Source of the DNA: Polynucleobacter sp. 73C-SIWE
GTDB taxonomy: Bacteria; Pseudomonadota; Gammaproteobacteria; Burkholderiales; Burkholderiaceae
Length of the DNA: 64,000 nt
Assembly: GCF_018882465.1 (NCBI RefSeq)
Contig: NZ_JACVOK010000001.1
Location: forward strand, 496,001 to 560,000
Direction: 5' to 3'
Below are positions 19,009-29,666 of this stretch, one piece after another. The translations under genes were made by a program, and so were the position numbers. Every line of letters starts with the position of its first letter. The stretch's first letter is position 1. Under the pieces are notes generated by a model. That model was not told the DNA's origin. It did no database searches and saw only the letters and a list, made by a program, of their open reading frames with translations.

Positions 19009-20346
19009 TTAGGCGCCCATCTTAAAGTTGGCTTTTTTCATCAAAGAGCCGTACTGCTGCTGCATCACGAATGACTGAACTTGAGCCATGAAATCCATTG
19101 CAACAACAACAATAATCAACAATGAAGTACCGCCGAAATAGAACGGCACGTTGTACTTCAAGACTAAAAATTCTGGCAACAAGCAAACCAAAACCATATA
19201 AATCGCACCAGCTAATGTCAAACGTACCAAGATCTTGTCGATATAACGGGCTGTTTGATCGCCTGGGCGAATGCCTGGAATAAATGCACCGCTCTTCTTT
19301 AAATTCTCAGCAGTATCGCGGCTGTTAAACACCAAAGCGGTATAGAAGAAGCAGAAGAAAATAATCGCTGCTGCGTACAGAATGGTGTACACAGGCTGAC
19401 CTGGGGCTAAAGTCGCAGCCAAGTCTTTAATAATTCTGCTGAACATATTGGTTGGCTCGCCTGATGTAAACCAGCCAGCAATCGTTGCAGGGAACAAAAT
19501 AATAGAAGAAGCAAAAATTGGAGGAATAACGCCAGCCATATTTAACTTCAATGGGAAGTAAGAAGACTGTCCGCCATAAATCTTGTTACCAACTTGGCGC
19601 TTAGCGTAGTTTACTAAGATACGGCGCTGACCACGCTCTACAAACACCACAAAATAAGTCACTGCAATGCAAATCACAACGATCAACAGTGCAGAAATAA
19701 TATTCATTGAACCAGTGCGCACTAACTCAAGCAAGCTAGCGATCGCGGAAGGCAAACCGGATACGATACCGCCGAAAATAATGATGGAAATACCGTTACC
19801 TAAACCGCGCTCAGTAATTTGCTCACCGAGCCACATTAGGAACATCGTGCCAGTGACTAAAGTAACCACAGTATTTAATTCAAACATCAAGCCCGGGTTA
19901 ATGACCAACCCAGGTTGAGCTTGCAAGGCAACAGAAATTCCCAATGCTTGGAAAGTAGCCAAGAGTACAGTTCCGTAGCGGGTGTACTGAGTAATCTTAC
20001 GTTGACCTGCTTGGCCTTCTTTTTTCAAAGCCTCTAAAGAGGGAACAACAATGGTCATTAACTGCATGATGATCGATGCAGAAATGTAAGGCATGATTCC
20101 CAAAGCAAACACAGTAAAGCGGGATAAAGCGCCGCCTGAGAACAAGTTAAACATTCCCAAGATGCCGTCTTTTTGACCTGCGAATAACTGGGCCAATTGG
20201 TCTGGATCAATACCAGGAACTGGAATGTGAGCACCCAAACGGAACACGAGCAAAGCCAACACCAAGAAGATCAAGCGCTGACGTAATTCGCCAAACTTGC
20301 CTCCTGCTGTTGCAGTGCCTGCGTTAGTGGTAGGTGCTAATGCCAT
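19009..20346 (-). CDS. secY: Preprotein translocase subunit SecY
   Basis: Channel-forming subunit of SecYEG, 445 residues, ten membrane helices. Seen: HIPVPGIDP before the plug region, [36 protein letters not shown], and the cytoplasmic loops [15 protein letters not shown] (here [15 protein letters not shown]) and the conserved [11 protein letters not shown]. Only four bases separate its stop from the infA start. The partner SecE is encoded at 46.4-46.8 kb. Confidence 0.98.
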   Translation of the reverse strand: MALAPTTNAGTATAGGKFGELRQRLIFLVLALLVFRLGAHIPVPGIDPDQLAQLFAGQKDGILGMFNLFSGGALSRFTVFALGIMPYISASIIMQLMTIVVPSLEALKKEGQAGQRKITQYTRYGTVLLATFQALGISVALQAQPGLVINPGLMFELNTVVTLVTGTMFLMWLGEQITERGLGNGISIIIFGGIVSGLPSAIASLLELVRTGSMNIISALLIVVICIAVTYFVVFVERGQRRILVNYAKRQVGNKIYGGQSSYFPLKLNMAGVIPPIFASSIILFPATIAGWFTSGEPTNMFSRIIKDLAATLAPGQPVYTILYAAAIIFFCFFYTALVFNSRDTAENLKKSGAFIPGIRPGDQTARYIDKILVRLTLAGAIYMVLVCLLPEFLVLKYNVPFYFGGTSLLIIVVVAMDFMAQVQSFVMQQQYGSLMKKANFKMGA

Positions 20347-20364
20347 ATTTACTGAAAAGGCCTA

Positions 20365-20805
20365 TTAAGCTGCTTCAACTAATTTGCCGCCAGCCGCTTC
20401 GATAGCTGCTTTAGCGCCGGCAGTAGCTGTAATGCCCTTGAGAGTTACAGCAATCTTGAGTTCACCAGTTTTAACAACTTTCACTGCATTGATTTGCTCA
20501 CCAGCAAAGCCATGAGCTTTCAATACCAACAAGTCCACTTCTGGCAAGTTGATTTTTGCTAAGTCGTTCAAAGTAATTTGGCCAACGTGACGACGTGTCA
20601 AAGATACGAAACCGCGTTTTGGCAAACGACGGTACATAGGCATCTGACCACCTTCGAATCCAACCTTGTGGAAACCGCCGGAACGGGATTTTTGACCTTT
20701 GTGACCACGGCCAGCAGTTTTACCAAGACCAGAACCAATGCCGCGACCTACGCGACGACGGTTTTTCTTGGAGCCCTCTGCGGGCTTGAGTGTATTGAGT
20801 TGCAT
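20365..20805 (-). CDS. rplO: 50S ribosomal protein L15
   Basis: uL15, 146 residues. Glycine/arginine-rich extended N-terminus ([21 protein letters not shown]) that threads into 23S rRNA, followed by [18 protein letters not shown] and a globular C-terminus. spc operon position between rpmD and secY. Confidence 0.98.
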   Translation of the reverse strand: MQLNTLKPAEGSKKNRRRVGRGIGSGLGKTAGRGHKGQKSRSGGFHKVGFEGGQMPMYRRLPKRGFVSLTRRHVGQITLNDLAKINLPEVDLLVLKAHGFAGEQINAVKVVKTGELKIAVTLKGITATAGAKAAIEAAGGKLVEAA

Positions 20806-20829
20806 ATTCTTCGCCTATTTACTTGCTAG

Positions 20830-21018
20830 TTAGCTAACAACTTTAACTAGATAAGAAACTTTATTAATCATGCCGCGAACAGCTGGAGTGTCTTCCAATT
20901 CAGAAACTGAATTGATACGACCAAGGCCTAAGCCACGTACAGTTGCACGATGGCTTTCGCGTGTGCCGATCAAGCTGCGTACTAATTGCAGTTTGACTTT
21001 AGTGTTAGATGTTGTCAT
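20830..21018 (-). CDS. rpmD: 50S ribosomal protein L30
   Basis: uL30, 62 residues. [25 protein letters not shown] followed by [19 protein letters not shown], the full family signature. Located between rpsE and rplO in the spc operon. Confidence 0.97.
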   Translation of the reverse strand: MTTSNTKVKLQLVRSLIGTRESHRATVRGLGLGRINSVSELEDTPAVRGMINKVSYLVKVVS

Positions 21019-21042
21019 TTATAGATTCCTAATCTTTTGGTC

Positions 21043-21561
21043 TTAGCCGAGAATCTCTTCAACCGACTTACCGCGTTTAGCAGCAATCTCAGCAGGAGTA
21101 CTCATCTTGCTCAAACCATCAATCGTTGCACGAACCAAGTTGTATGGGTTTGTAGAACCAAGTGACTTAGCAACAACGTTAGTTACACCCATTACGTCGA
21201 AAATCGCGCGCATTGGGCCGCCAGCAATAATTCCAGTACCGTCTTTAGCTGGAGAGATCAAAACGCGTGATGCGCCATGCTGACCAGTAACGGTGTGCTG
21301 CAAAGTGCCTTTACGTAAGGAAACTTTGATCATCTTGCGACGAGCTTCGTCCATTGCTTTTTGAACAGCAACTGGAACTTCTTTTGATTTGCCTTTACCC
21401 ATGCCGATGCGGCCATCGCCATCGCCAACTACAGTGAGTGCAGCGAAGCCGAGAATACGACCACCCTTAACTACTTTAGTTACACGATTAACAGCGATCA
21501 TCTTCTCGCGAAGACCATCATCACGCTCTTCGTTTTGCATCTTAGTTTGCATTTTTGCCAT
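21043..21561 (-). CDS. rpsE: 30S ribosomal protein S5
   Basis: uS5, 172 residues; forms the mRNA entry pore with S3 and S4 and affects decoding accuracy. The double-stranded-RNA-like domain has [21 protein letters not shown] and [15 protein letters not shown]. The C-terminal half has [19 protein letters not shown]. No ram-type change can be judged by eye. Confidence 0.98.
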   Translation of the reverse strand: MAKMQTKMQNEERDDGLREKMIAVNRVTKVVKGGRILGFAALTVVGDGDGRIGMGKGKSKEVPVAVQKAMDEARRKMIKVSLRKGTLQHTVTGQHGASRVLISPAKDGTGIIAGGPMRAIFDVMGVTNVVAKSLGSTNPYNLVRATIDGLSKMSTPAEIAAKRGKSVEEILG

Positions 21562-21579
21562 GTTTTTTCCTAAACCCTA

Positions 21580-21933
21580 TTAGAACTTCAGGCCGGCTTC
21601 ACGCGCAGCTTCAGCTAAGGCCTTAATACGGCCGTGGTAACGATGACCGGAACGGTCAAAAGCAACATCAACAATGCCTGCCTTAACAGCACGCTCAGCA
21701 ACTAACTTGCCGATTTGTTTTGCAGCTTCAGCGTTGCCGCCGTTTTTGATCGCCTGACGCAAATCTTTTTCCATTGTTGAAGCAGCTGCTACAACCTTGG
21801 TTCCGCATGGGCTATAAACCTGTGCAGAAATATGTGAATTGCTACGGATAACTGTTAAGCGATTTGCCAATGCTTCGGCAATGCGAATGCGAGTCTGCCG
21901 AGCACGTCTTTGTCTGGATTCGTCTTTATTCAT
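21580..21933 (-). CDS. rplR: 50S ribosomal protein L18
   Basis: uL18, 117 residues, binds 5S rRNA in the central protuberance. [12 protein letters not shown] and [25 protein letters not shown] are diagnostic. The 5S gene it serves is at 48.5 kb. Confidence 0.98.
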   Translation of the reverse strand: MNKDESRQRRARQTRIRIAEALANRLTVIRSNSHISAQVYSPCGTKVVAAASTMEKDLRQAIKNGGNAEAAKQIGKLVAERAVKAGIVDVAFDRSGHRYHGRIKALAEAAREAGLKF

Positions 21934-21946
21934 TTTCTAATCTCGC

Positions 21947-22480
21947 TTACTTCTTCTTAGTTTCTTTCAGATGCACAACCTCATCCACGTAGCGAACACC
22001 CTTGCCTTTGTATGGCTCTGGTGAACGGTATGCGCGAACTTCAGCTGCGACCTGGCCAACTTGCTGCTTGTTGGAACCTTTAATAATGATTTCGGTTTGA
22101 GATGGGGTCTCAGCTTTTACACCCTTTGGCAGGTTGTAAATAATGTCGTGCGAGAAACCCAACTGCAACTTCAATGTTTCGCCTTGGGCTTGAGCACGAT
22201 AACCAACGCCTACCAAGCTGAGCTTGCGCTCAAAGCCAGAAGTAACGCCAACAACCATGTTATTAACCAAAGCACGGGCTGTACCTGACTGGGCACCAGC
22301 TTCTGGTGAGTCGTTATTTAAAACAACTGTCAATACGCCGTCTGCTTGCTTCAAACCAACAGAAGGATGCAAGTTATGTGTCAAAGTACCCAATGGGCCT
22401 TTAACAGTAATGTTTGCACCGTTGATGCTGATTTCAGCGCCCTTAGGAACTGTAATTGGTGATTTACCTACGCGGGACAT
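21947..22480 (-). CDS. rplF: 50S ribosomal protein L6
   Basis: uL6, 177 residues, near the sarcin-ricin loop and factor-binding site. Two repeated domains: [17 protein letters not shown] in the first, and the C-terminal signature [16 protein letters not shown] in the second. Confidence 0.98.
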   Translation of the reverse strand: MSRVGKSPITVPKGAEISINGANITVKGPLGTLTHNLHPSVGLKQADGVLTVVLNNDSPEAGAQSGTARALVNNMVVGVTSGFERKLSLVGVGYRAQAQGETLKLQLGFSHDIIYNLPKGVKAETPSQTEIIIKGSNKQQVGQVAAEVRAYRSPEPYKGKGVRYVDEVVHLKETKKK

Positions 22481-22490
22481 ATTTCGCTCC

Positions 22491-22886
22491 TTAAGCTACG
22501 TAGCAAATAACTTCGCCGCCCACGCCTGTTGCACGTGCTTTACGGTCTGTCATTACGCCTTGAGGGGTGGAAATAATTGCAATGCCCAAGCCATTCATTA
22601 CCTCTGGAATGTCATGGCGGCCTTTATAGATACGCAGACTTGGTGTGGATACACGGTCGATACGCTCGATAACAGGACGGCCCGCATAGTATTTAAGATC
22701 AATGTGGAGCACTGGCTTAGCTGCTTCACCTTTGATTTCAAAACTTTCGATATAGCCTTCATCTTGCAAAACTTTTGCAATAGCTACTTTAACTTTTGAC
22801 GACGGCATTGTGACTAGTGGTTTCTGCACTGCTTGCGCATTGCGGATCCGGGTCAACATGTCGGCGATTGGATCGCTGATACTCAT
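22491..22886 (-). CDS. rpsH: 30S ribosomal protein S8
   Basis: uS8, 131 residues, central-domain 16S binder; in E. coli also the translational repressor of the spc operon. [18 protein letters not shown] and [18 protein letters not shown] with [10 protein letters not shown] at the end are the family signature. Confidence 0.98.
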   Translation of the reverse strand: MSISDPIADMLTRIRNAQAVQKPLVTMPSSKVKVAIAKVLQDEGYIESFEIKGEAAKPVLHIDLKYYAGRPVIERIDRVSTPSLRIYKGRHDIPEVMNGLGIAIISTPQGVMTDRKARATGVGGEVICYVA

Positions 22887-22910
22887 GAGTTCTCCTAATT
22901 CTTTCGCCGC

Positions 22911-23216
22911 TTACCAGCTGGCCTTGGTTAAACCGGGGATTTCGCCACGGAAGGCGATTTCACGAATCTTGCTACGAGCCAAACCGAACTTACGGAATGT
23001 GCCGCGTGGGCGACCGGTTAATGAACAACGATTTCTTTGACGAATCGGGCTTGCGTTACGTGGAAGTGCCTGTAGCTTCAAGCGAGCTTCATAACGCTCT
23101 TCATCGCTGCGGGATTGATCAGCGATGATCGCTTTGAGTTCAGCACGCTTGGCAGCGTACTTCTCTACAGTTTTTGCGCGCTTATTCTCGCGCTCAATCA
23201 GGGATAGTTTTGCCAC
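22911..23216 (-). CDS. rpsN: 30S ribosomal protein S14 (long, zinc-free form)
   Basis: uS14, 101 residues. The C-terminal RNA-binding core [19 protein letters not shown] lacks the CxxC pairs of the short zinc form, so this is the C-minus type that needs no zinc. Sits between rplE and rpsH. Confidence 0.98.
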   Translation of the reverse strand: MAKLSLIERENKRAKTVEKYAAKRAELKAIIADQSRSDEERYEARLKLQALPRNASPIRQRNRCSLTGRPRGTFRKFGLARSKIREIAFRGEIPGLTKASW

Positions 23217-23225
23217 GTTAGCCTC

Positions 23226-23768
23226 TTAATTGCGGAAAGGGAATTTGAATGCTGCTAACAAAGCTTTTGCTTCTTCGTCAGTTTTAGCAGTCGTCGTAAT
23301 ACTGATATTGAGACCACGGAGGGCATCAATCTTGTCGTATTCAATTTCAGGGAAAATGATCTGTTCTTTAACGCCGATGTTGTAGTTACCGCGGCCGTCA
23401 AATGCTTTACCGGAGATTCCACGGAAGTCACGTACGCGTGGCAATGCAACAGTAACGAAACGATCCAAGAATTCGTACATGCGCTGACCGCGCAATGTCA
23501 CCATGGCGCCGATTGGGTAGCCTTGACGAATTTTGAAACCAGCAATCGCTTTTTTAGCCTTAGTTACAACTGGCTTTTGGCCTGCAACCTTAGTTAAATC
23601 ACCAACTGCATTTTCGATAATTTTCTTGTCGTTCACTGCATCGCCCAAGCCCATATTCAGGGTTACTTTGGTAATGCGTGGAACTTCCATTACTGATTTG
23701 TAGCCAAACTTGGCGATCAAATCAGCAACGACCTTAGCTTGATAGTGCTCTTGAAAACGTGTGCTCAT
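23226..23768 (-). CDS. rplE: 50S ribosomal protein L5
   Basis: uL5, 180 residues, binds 5S rRNA and contacts S13 across the subunit interface. [39 protein letters not shown] and [11 protein letters not shown] are typical. Confidence 0.98.
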   Translation of the reverse strand: MSTRFQEHYQAKVVADLIAKFGYKSVMEVPRITKVTLNMGLGDAVNDKKIIENAVGDLTKVAGQKPVVTKAKKAIAGFKIRQGYPIGAMVTLRGQRMYEFLDRFVTVALPRVRDFRGISGKAFDGRGNYNIGVKEQIIFPEIEYDKIDALRGLNISITTTAKTDEEAKALLAAFKFPFRN

Positions 23769-23784
23769 AATTTCTCCATGCCCC

Positions 23785-24093
23785 TTATGCGCTTAATGTT
23801 GCGCCAGTGGTTTTGAGGAAACGCTGTTTTTTACCGTCAACGAGTTTGATACCAACACGTGATGGTTTGCCGTTACCGTCAACCAAAGCCACATTAGAAA
23901 TGTGAACAGGCATCGTCTTGTCAATCATGCCGCCGGTTACACCAGCAGCTGGGTTTGGCTTAACGCTCTTTTTATAAATATTCACGCCTTCGATGACTAA
24001 CTTCTCATCGAGAACGGCTGTAACAGTTCCTTGCTTGCCCTTATCGCGGCCAGTCAAGAGAACTACGGAATCACCTTTACGAATCTTTTTCAT
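23785..24093 (-). CDS. rplX: 50S ribosomal protein L24
   Basis: uL24, 102 residues, assembly initiator at the 5' end of 23S rRNA. KOW motif [19 protein letters not shown] at residues 6-24, then [19 protein letters not shown] residues (here [15 protein letters not shown]). Confidence 0.98.
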   Translation of the reverse strand: MKKIRKGDSVVLLTGRDKGKQGTVTAVLDEKLVIEGVNIYKKSVKPNPAAGVTGGMIDKTMPVHISNVALVDGNGKPSRVGIKLVDGKKQRFLKTTGATLSA

Positions 24094-24102
24094 ATCAGCC
24101 TC

Positions 24103-24471
24103 TTAAATAACTTCGGGGGCGAGAGAAACGATCTTCATGAACTTCTCAGTACGCAATTCGCGCGTCACTGGTCCGAAGATACGTGTGCCAATTGGCTCTA
24201 ACTTAGCGTTGAGCAATACCGCAGCGTTTGCATCGAACTTAATCAATGAACCGTCTGGACGGCGAACACCCTTAGCCGTTCTAACAACAACAGCGTTATA
24301 AATATCACCTTTTTTTACACGGCCACGTGGAGCAGCTGACTTAACGCTGACTTTGATGACATCACCGATACTGGCGTAACGACGCTTAGAGCCGCCCAAT
24401 ACCTTGATGCACAAAACTTCACTGGCGCCTGTGTTATCGGCGACCTGCAATCTACTTTCGGTTTGTATCAT
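24103..24471 (-). CDS. rplN: 50S ribosomal protein L14
   Basis: uL14, 122 residues, intersubunit-bridge protein and binding site of the silencing factor Rsf[20 protein letters not shown] and [13 protein letters not shown] are the family signature. First gene of the spc operon, preceded by a 184-base gap with promoter and hairpins. Confidence 0.98.
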   Translation of the reverse strand: MIQTESRLQVADNTGASEVLCIKVLGGSKRRYASIGDVIKVSVKSAAPRGRVKKGDIYNAVVVRTAKGVRRPDGSLIKFDANAAVLLNAKLEPIGTRIFGPVTRELRTEKFMKIVSLAPEVI

Positions 24472-24565
24472 TTCTAATCCCCAACTTATTGGCCAAAGGC
24501 AAACAGTCTTGGTTCCGTCTATGGACTTTAACGAAAGCTAAAGCCCGGAATTAATGAAAAACACT

Positions 24566-24590
24566 GCTTCTCCAATAAAACTAGAGAAGC
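24566..24590 (-). terminator. Hairpin with T-run in the spc operon leader (possible attenuator)
   Basis: GCTTCTC (24566-24572) and GAGAAGC (24584-24590) form a perfect 7-bp stem; on the reverse strand it is followed by AGTGTTTTT. It lies after the candidate spc promoter, so it could attenuate that transcript or stop residual read-through. Confidence 0.5.
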
Positions 24591-24595
24591 CTTCT

Positions 24596-24625
24596 ATTCT
24601 ACTACGTAAAACAGGGATTTGGGAA
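24596..24625 (-). promoter_or_regulatory. Candidate spc operon promoter
   Basis: TTCCCA (24620-24625) and TAGAAT (24596-24601) are 18 bases apart on the reverse strand. The -35 lies inside the hairpin at 24613-24645. The same -10 hexamer is found at the S10 and str promoters of this window. Confidence 0.45.
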
Positions 24626-24645
24626 GAATCTTCGCCAAAATCCCT
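24613..24645 (-). terminator. Terminator-like hairpin at the S10/spc operon boundary
   Basis: On the reverse strand AGGGATTTTGG pairs with CCCAAATCCCT with one mismatch (10 of 11), then GTTTT follows. It starts 11 bases past the rpsQ stop codon, exactly at the classical end of the S10 operon. Confidence 0.6.
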
Positions 24646-24655
24646 TAAAAATGCC

Positions 24656-24925
24656 TTAAATACCCTTTGAAGCCTCTACCAAACGGGTCACAACCCAAGA
24701 TTTAGTGCGTGAAATTGGCTTAGATTCAGCAATTTCAACGGTATCACCCATCTTGTATGTGCCAGCTTCGTCATGAGCGTGGTACTTTTTGGACTGGCCA
24801 ACGTACTTACCAATCACTGGATGCTTTACTTGACGCTCAACCAACACCGTCACAGTTTTTTGCATTTTGTCGCTAACAACGCGGCCCACAAGGGTGCGGC
24901 GCAAGGGTTTAGATAATTCTGTCAT
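24656..24925 (-). CDS. rpsQ: 30S ribosomal protein S17
   Basis: uS17, 89 residues, OB-fold primary binder of 16S r[25 protein letters not shown] and [18 protein letters not shown] are typical. Last gene of the S10 operon. Confidence 0.98.
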   Translation of the reverse strand: MTELSKPLRRTLVGRVVSDKMQKTVTVLVERQVKHPVIGKYVGQSKKYHAHDEAGTYKMGDTVEIAESKPISRTKSWVVTRLVEASKGI

Positions 24926-24937
24926 ATCCCTTTTTCC

Positions 24938-25132
24938 TTATTTCTGTGCAGTCTTTTGGGCAATAAATGTCTTCACACGAGCGATGTCGCGCTTAGTTTT
25001 ACCCAATTGGCTGGTATTAGTGAGTTGCTGAGTGCCTTTTTGCATACGGAGCTTAAAGTTAGTCTTTAAGAGCTCTGTCAATTCTGCGTTCAAGCCAGTC
25101 AGATCTTTAGCTGCTAATTCTTTATTTTTCAT
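24938..25132 (-). CDS. rpmC: 50S ribosomal protein L29
   Basis: uL29, 64 residues from ATG 25132 ([11 protein letters not shown]), helical hairpin at the exit tunnel. An upstream TTG that overlaps the rplP stop would add six residues but is less likely. [28 protein letters not shown] region is typical. Confidence 0.96.
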   Translation of the reverse strand: MKNKELAAKDLTGLNAELTELLKTNFKLRMQKGTQQLTNTSQLGKTKRDIARVKTFIAQKTAQK

Positions 25133-25146
25133 AATCTCTATCCCGA

Positions 25147-25560
25147 TCAACCTAAGTGGCGAATCACGAAAGTGGTCTGCAAAGGCAACTTAGCGGCGGC
25201 AAGCTTGAAAGCTTCGCGCGCCAAAGTCTCATCCACACCATCCATCTCGTAAAGCACTTTGCCTGGTTGAATTTCAGCTACGTAGTACTCTGGGTTACCT
25301 TTACCGTTACCCATACGTACTTCAGCAGGTTTTTGTGAAATTGGCTTATCTGGGAAGATACGAATCCAGATACGGCCACCACGTTTAATGTGACGGGTCA
25401 TTGCGCGACGTGCTGACTCGATTTGACGAGCAGTCAGACGGCCACGGCCAACGGCCTTCAATCCAAAGTCACCAAAGGCTACAGAACTACCGCGTGTTGC
25501 CACGCCAGTGTTACGGCCTTTTTGTTCCTTACGATACTTACGACGCTTTGGTTGTAGCAT
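25147..25560 (-). CDS. rplP: 50S ribosomal protein L16
   Basis: uL16, 137 residues, contacts the A-site tRNA elbow. [19 protein letters not shown] and [29 protein letters not shown] (residues 60-88) are diagnostic. Three bases separate it from rpsC. Confidence 0.98.
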   Translation of the reverse strand: MLQPKRRKYRKEQKGRNTGVATRGSSVAFGDFGLKAVGRGRLTARQIESARRAMTRHIKRGGRIWIRIFPDKPISQKPAEVRMGNGKGNPEYYVAEIQPGKVLYEMDGVDETLAREAFKLAAAKLPLQTTFVIRHLG

Positions 25561-25562
25561 GC

Positions 25563-26390
25563 TTACTCTCCTGACTTCTGCGTATCTGCGGCAGGTGCTT
25601 CAACCTTACGCACACGCTTTACTGCTGGTTTAGCAGCAACTAATGGCTTGTCAGTGCCAGCAGCTGGTTTACGAGCAGCTGTTTTGCTTGGAGCACGACG
25701 AGTTTTCTTTTCTTCGGCAGCTGGTTCAGCAGATGGAGCAGCTACTTGAGCTTCTGCACCGCGACCCAATGTATCGCCTTTGTAAACCCAAACTTTTACA
25801 CCGATGATGCCGTAGGTTGTTTCTGCTTCTGATGTTGCGTAATCAATATCAGCTTTCAATGTGTGAAGTGGAACACGACCTTCACGGTACCATTCGCGAC
25901 GAGCAATTTCTGCACCGTTCAAACGACCAGAAGACATGATCTTGATGCCTTGTGCGCCAAGACGCATTGCGCTTTGCATTGCACGCTTCATTGCACGACG
26001 GAACATGATGCGTTTTTCGAGCTGCTGAGTAATAGAGTCAGCGATCAATTGCGCGTCAACTTCTGGCTTACGAATTTCTTCAATGTTCACGTGAACTGGA
26101 ACACCCATACGCTTTTGTAATTCGCGACGGAGAACTTCAATATCTTCGCCTTTTTTACCGATGACAACGCCTGGACGTGAGCTATAGATAGTGATGCGTG
26201 CGTTCTTAGCAGGACGCTCGATCACAACTTTGCTAACAGATGCATTCTTCAACTTCTTCTTCAAATAGCTACGGACATCTACGTCCTCTTTCAGCATCTT
26301 TGCGAAGTCAGTATTGTTTGCATACCAACGTGATGTCCAATTCTTCGTTACCGCGAGTCGGAATCCGGTGGGGTTTATCTTTTGGCCCAT
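25563..26390 (-). CDS. rpsC: 30S ribosomal protein S3 with long basic C-terminal tail
   Basis: uS3, 275 residues; E. coli S3 has about 233. KH domain with [19 protein letters not shown] (about 75-93) and the C-terminal S3 domain [39 protein letters not shown]. From about residue 215 a low-complexity Ala/Lys/Pro tail of some 60 residues follows. Such tails occur in other betaproteobacterial S3 proteins. S3 lines the mRNA entry site. Confidence 0.97.
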   Translation of the reverse strand: MGQKINPTGFRLAVTKNWTSRWYANNTDFAKMLKEDVDVRSYLKKKLKNASVSKVVIERPAKNARITIYSSRPGVVIGKKGEDIEVLRRELQKRMGVPVHVNIEEIRKPEVDAQLIADSITQQLEKRIMFRRAMKRAMQSAMRLGAQGIKIMSSGRLNGAEIARREWYREGRVPLHTLKADIDYATSEAETTYGIIGVKVWVYKGDTLGRGAEAQVAAPSAEPAAEEKKTRRAPSKTAARKPAAGTDKPLVAAKPAVKRVRKVEAPAADTQKSGE

Positions 26391-26398
26391 ATCTTTCC

Positions 26399-26728
26399 TT
26401 AGTTACTCAAGGTCACGCTAATGTGACAAGTTTGTTTTTCGATTTGATTGCCACGACCCTTAGCGCGTGCAGTGAAGCGCTTCAAGGATGTTGCTTTATC
26501 AACGATTACCGCTGATACCTTGAGCTCATCAATGTCGGCACCTTTATTGTGTTCAGCATTTGCAATCGCTGATTCAACTACTTTTTTCACAATGAAGGCA
26601 GCTTTCTTGGGGCTGAAATTCAAAATGTTTAATGCGCGAGCAATCGGCAAACCACGAATCTGGTCAGCGACCAAACGTGTCTTTTGCGCTGAAATGCGGG
26701 CGCTGCGGTGAATAGCTTTAACTTCCAT
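26399..26728 (-). CDS. rplV: 50S ribosomal protein L22
   Basis: uL22, 109 residues from the third of three consecutive ATGs (26734, 26731, 26728). The third is preferred because AAGGGG sits six bases ahead of it. The tunnel-lining loop is at the C-terminal half ([14 protein letters not shown]), with no macrolide-type deletion visible. [20 protein letters not shown] is the family start. Confidence 0.96.
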   Translation of the reverse strand: MEVKAIHRSARISAQKTRLVADQIRGLPIARALNILNFSPKKAAFIVKKVVESAIANAEHNKGADIDELKVSAVIVDKATSLKRFTARAKGRGNQIEKQTCHISVTLSN

Positions 26729-26738
26729 CATCATCCCC

Positions 26739-27017
26739 TTACTTCTTCACAACTTTCTTGTCAGCAGCGTGACCTTTGAAAGTACGGGTCAAGGCAAATT
26801 CGCCTAACTTATGACCCACCATGTTTTCTGATACATAAACCGGAACGTGTTGACGACCGTTGTGTACAGCAATTGTCAGACCGATAAAGTCTGGAAGAAT
26901 TGTTGAACGGCGTGACCAAGTTTTGATCGGCTTTTTGTCCTTGTTGGCTTGTGCAACTTCAACTTTTTTTACTAAGCTGGCGTCGCAGAATGGGCCTTTT
27001 TTAGCTGAACGTGTCAT
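26739..27017 (-). CDS. rpsS: 30S ribosomal protein S19
   Basis: uS19, 92 residues, 30S head, pairs with S13. [18 protein letters not shown] and [21 protein letters not shown] are diagnostic. Confidence 0.98.
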   Translation of the reverse strand: MTRSAKKGPFCDASLVKKVEVAQANKDKKPIKTWSRRSTILPDFIGLTIAVHNGRQHVPVYVSENMVGHKLGEFALTRTFKGHAADKKVVKK

Positions 27018-27036
27018 ATCTATTTATCCTTATCGC

Positions 27037-27867
27037 TTAACGTTTTTGACGACGTTGAACGATCATCGAAGTTGTGCGCTTATTGCGACGTGTGCGATAA
27101 CCTTTGGTTGGAGTGCCCCATGGAGATACAGGTACACGGCCTTCGCCAGTTCTACCTTCACCACCACCGTGTGGGTGATCTACTGGGTTCATTGCCACAC
27201 CGCGAACGGTTGGGCGAATACCACGCCAGCGATTTGCACCTGCTTTACCAATTTGACGCAAGCTGTGCTCTTCATTGCCAACTTCACCAATAGTGGCGCG
27301 GCACTCAATCAGAACACGGCGAACTTCACCGGAGCGCAAACGCACTTGAGCGTATACACCTTCACGAGCTAACAATACTGCTGAACCGCCAGCAGAGCGC
27401 GCTACTTGAGCACCCTTGCCTGGGAGGATTTCAACGCAGTGAATAGTGCTACCAACTGGAATATTGCGAATCGGTAAGTTATTACCAGATTTGATTGGCG
27501 CCTCTGAACCATTCATGATTGCTTGGCCAACAGACATGCCTTTAGCAGCAGGAATGTAGCGACGCTCACCATCAGCAAACACGATCAATGCAATATTTGC
27601 ACTGCGGTTTGGATCGTATTCCAAGCGTTCAACTTTTGCTGGAATGCCATCTTTGTCATTGCGTTTGAAATCAACAACACGATAGTGATGCTTATGACCA
27701 CCACCTTTATGACGGGTAGTGATGTGACCATTATTGTTACGACCCGCTTTTTGGAATTGTGGCTCTACCAACGCTGCAAAAGGTTTACCCTTGTGCAGGT
27801 CAGGATTTACCACCTTGACCATTGAACGACGACCTGGTGAGGTCGGTTTTGTCTTCATCAAAGGCAT
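27037..27867 (-). CDS. rplB: 50S ribosomal protein L2
   Basis: uL2, 276 residues, next to the peptidyl transferase centre. [12 protein letters not shown] at the start, the central beta-barrels, and [19 protein letters not shown] (histidine and glycine loop needed for subunit association and activity). Confidence 0.98.
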   Translation of the reverse strand: MPLMKTKPTSPGRRSMVKVVNPDLHKGKPFAALVEPQFQKAGRNNNGHITTRHKGGGHKHHYRVVDFKRNDKDGIPAKVERLEYDPNRSANIALIVFADGERRYIPAAKGMSVGQAIMNGSEAPIKSGNNLPIRNIPVGSTIHCVEILPGKGAQVARSAGGSAVLLAREGVYAQVRLRSGEVRRVLIECRATIGEVGNEEHSLRQIGKAGANRWRGIRPTVRGVAMNPVDHPHGGGEGRTGEGRVPVSPWGTPTKGYRTRRNKRTTSMIVQRRQKR

Positions 27868-27869
27868 GA

Positions 27870-28184
27870 TTAATTCGCCTCCGCTTCAAAGTTAATTTCT
27901 TGACCTGGCTTCAAATTCACATAGGCCTTCTTAGTGTGGTCACGACGACCTTCAAAACGGCCATAGCGCTTGGGCTTACCTTTTTGATTCACGATTTGAA
28001 CTGAGTCAACTTGCACTTTGAAGAGCAATTCAACTGCTTGTTTCACATCGCTCTTGTTAGCATCGCGAGCAACTTGGAAAACTACTTGTTCGTTTTTCTC
28101 TGCAACCATAGTGGCTTTTTCAGAGATAACAGGACCAAGCAGAACCTTCATTAGGTTGTGATCGTTTTTACGGACTTGGCTCAT
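27870..28184 (-). CDS. rplW: 50S ribosomal protein L23
   Basis: uL23, 104 residues, docking site for trigger factor and SRP at the exit tunnel. [24 protein letters not shown] and [21 protein letters not shown] are typical. Start overlaps the rplD stop by four bases. Confidence 0.98.
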   Translation of the reverse strand: MSQVRKNDHNLMKVLLGPVISEKATMVAEKNEQVVFQVARDANKSDVKQAVELLFKVQVDSVQIVNQKGKPKRYGRFEGRRDHTKKAYVNLKPGQEINFEAEAN

Positions 28185-28801
28185 TTCAGCAACTCCTCAA
28201 TTTTTGCGATCGCTGCTTTGCTTACCAATACCTTTTTGTATTGAACCAAAGCCAATGGATCAGCGTGCTGTGGCTCAACAACGGCAACTTTATGTAAGTT
28301 ACGTGATGCCAAGTACAAATTCTCGCTAACCTGATCAACAATGATCAAGACTGAATCCAAGCCCATTGCTTTAACTTTGTCAGCTAAAACTTTAGTCTTT
28401 GGAGCATCAAGATTAAATTGATCAACTACATTCAAACGACCTTCGCGAGCCAACTGAGACAAAATTGATCTCATACCAGCGCGGTACATTTTCTTGTTTA
28501 CTTTTTGGCTGAAATTCTCTTCAGGAGAATTTGGGAATATACGACCACCTCCACGCCACAGCGGGGAAGAGCTCATACCAGCACGTGCACGACCAGTACC
28601 TTTTTGACGCCAAGGTTTTTTGGTTGTGTGCTTAACTTGCTCACGGTCTTTTTGTGCACGGTTACCGCTACGTGCATTTGCTTGGTAAGCCACTACAACC
28701 TGGTGTACCAATGCTTCGTTATATTCGCGCTCGAATACTTCTGGTGAGGCTTGTACGCCTGCACCTAGAGTACCGTTGTCTTGGAGAAGCTTAAGTTCCA
28801 T
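28181..28801 (-). CDS. rplD: 50S ribosomal protein L4
   Basis: uL4, 206 residues, tunnel constriction protein; in E. coli it represses the S10 operon through its leader. [23 protein letters not shown] is the extended tunnel loop, with [19 protein letters not shown] after it. Confidence 0.98.
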   Translation of the reverse strand: MELKLLQDNGTLGAGVQASPEVFEREYNEALVHQVVVAYQANARSGNRAQKDREQVKHTTKKPWRQKGTGRARAGMSSSPLWRGGGRIFPNSPEENFSQKVNKKMYRAGMRSILSQLAREGRLNVVDQFNLDAPKTKVLADKVKAMGLDSVLIIVDQVSENLYLASRNLHKVAVVEPQHADPLALVQYKKVLVSKAAIAKIEELLK

Positions 28802-28812
28802 ATTCGCTCTCC

Positions 28813-29469
28813 TTATTTCTTCTTCAACGGTGTTTTCACCGCTGGAGTAACAATAACTTTACCGCCTGGGGCACCTGGAATGGCGCCTTTAACCATGATG
28901 AGATTACGTTCTGCATCAATGCGTGCGATGACTAAATTTTGTACGGTACGTGTAACGTCACCAAGGTGGCCAGTCATGCGCTTACCTGGGAAAACACGAC
29001 CTGGATCTTGTGCCATACCGATAGAGCCTGGTACGTTGTGTGAACGTGAGTTACCGTGGGATGCGCGACCAGAAGCGAAGTGATAACGCTTGATGGTACC
29101 TGCGTAGCCTTTACCGATAGAAACACCTTGCACGTCCACTTTTTGACCAGCAGTAAATGCAGCTTCAGCAGGAATTACTTGTCCTGGTGTCATTTCTGCA
29201 ATTTTTGCTGCGTCTAATTGGAATTCGTTGAGACCGTTACCAGCCATCACCCCTGCTTTAGCGAAGTGACCAGCCATTGCTTTGGTAACGCGAGTAGCTC
29301 TACGTGTGCCATGTGCCAACTGGATAGCATCATAGCCATCAGTTGCCTGGGTCTTGATTTGAGCGACTCTGTTGTCGCTCACGTCGATTACGGTCACGGG
29401 AATTGAATCCCCTTCGTCCGTAAATAGACGGGTCATGCCGACCTTGCGGCCGATTAAGCCTAAGCTCAT
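28813..29469 (-). CDS. rplC: 50S ribosomal protein L3
   Basis: uL3, 218 residues from the ATG at 29469 ([16 protein letters not shown]). The ATG two codons earlier sits only one base from GGAG, while 29469 has it at seven bases. The loop [23 protein letters not shown] (residues 127-149) reaches the peptidyl transferase centre and includes the glutamine-methylation region [15 protein letters not shown]. Confidence 0.97.
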   Translation of the reverse strand: MSLGLIGRKVGMTRLFTDEGDSIPVTVIDVSDNRVAQIKTQATDGYDAIQLAHGTRRATRVTKAMAGHFAKAGVMAGNGLNEFQLDAAKIAEMTPGQVIPAEAAFTAGQKVDVQGVSIGKGYAGTIKRYHFASGRASHGNSRSHNVPGSIGMAQDPGRVFPGKRMTGHLGDVTRTVQNLVIARIDAERNLIMVKGAIPGAPGGKVIVTPAVKTPLKKK

Positions 29470-29614
29470 ATTCATGCTCCACGCCGACTTCGATTGGTCG
29501 GCAAAATTAATTTAAGTGATTTACAAGTAAAAGTACTTCTAAATCAATAACTTACAACGTTTTTAATGCTGATAAAGCCTAAATTTCCGCCCAAATAATT
29601 GAGCGAAGCCTTAG

Positions 29615-29643
29615 ATTCTATCCCGAAAGTCCAGTCTTGGCAA
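29615..29643 (-). promoter_or_regulatory. Candidate promoter for the rplC-led S10 operon
   Basis: TTGCCA (29638-29643) and TAGAAT (29615-29620) are exactly 17 bases apart on the reverse strand. The -35 lies inside the loop and arm of the hairpin at 29630-29657. About 140 bases of leader precede rplC. Confidence 0.6.
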
Positions 29644-29657
29644 TAGCAAAGACTGGA
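29630..29657 (-). terminator. Terminator-like hairpin after rpsJ
   Basis: TCCAGTCTT (29630-29638) and AAGACTGGA (29649-29657) form a perfect 9-bp stem. Reverse-strand flank: TTTTT before and CTTTC after. It begins 9 bases past the rpsJ stop codon. Confidence 0.65.
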
Positions 29658-29666
29658 AAAACTACA

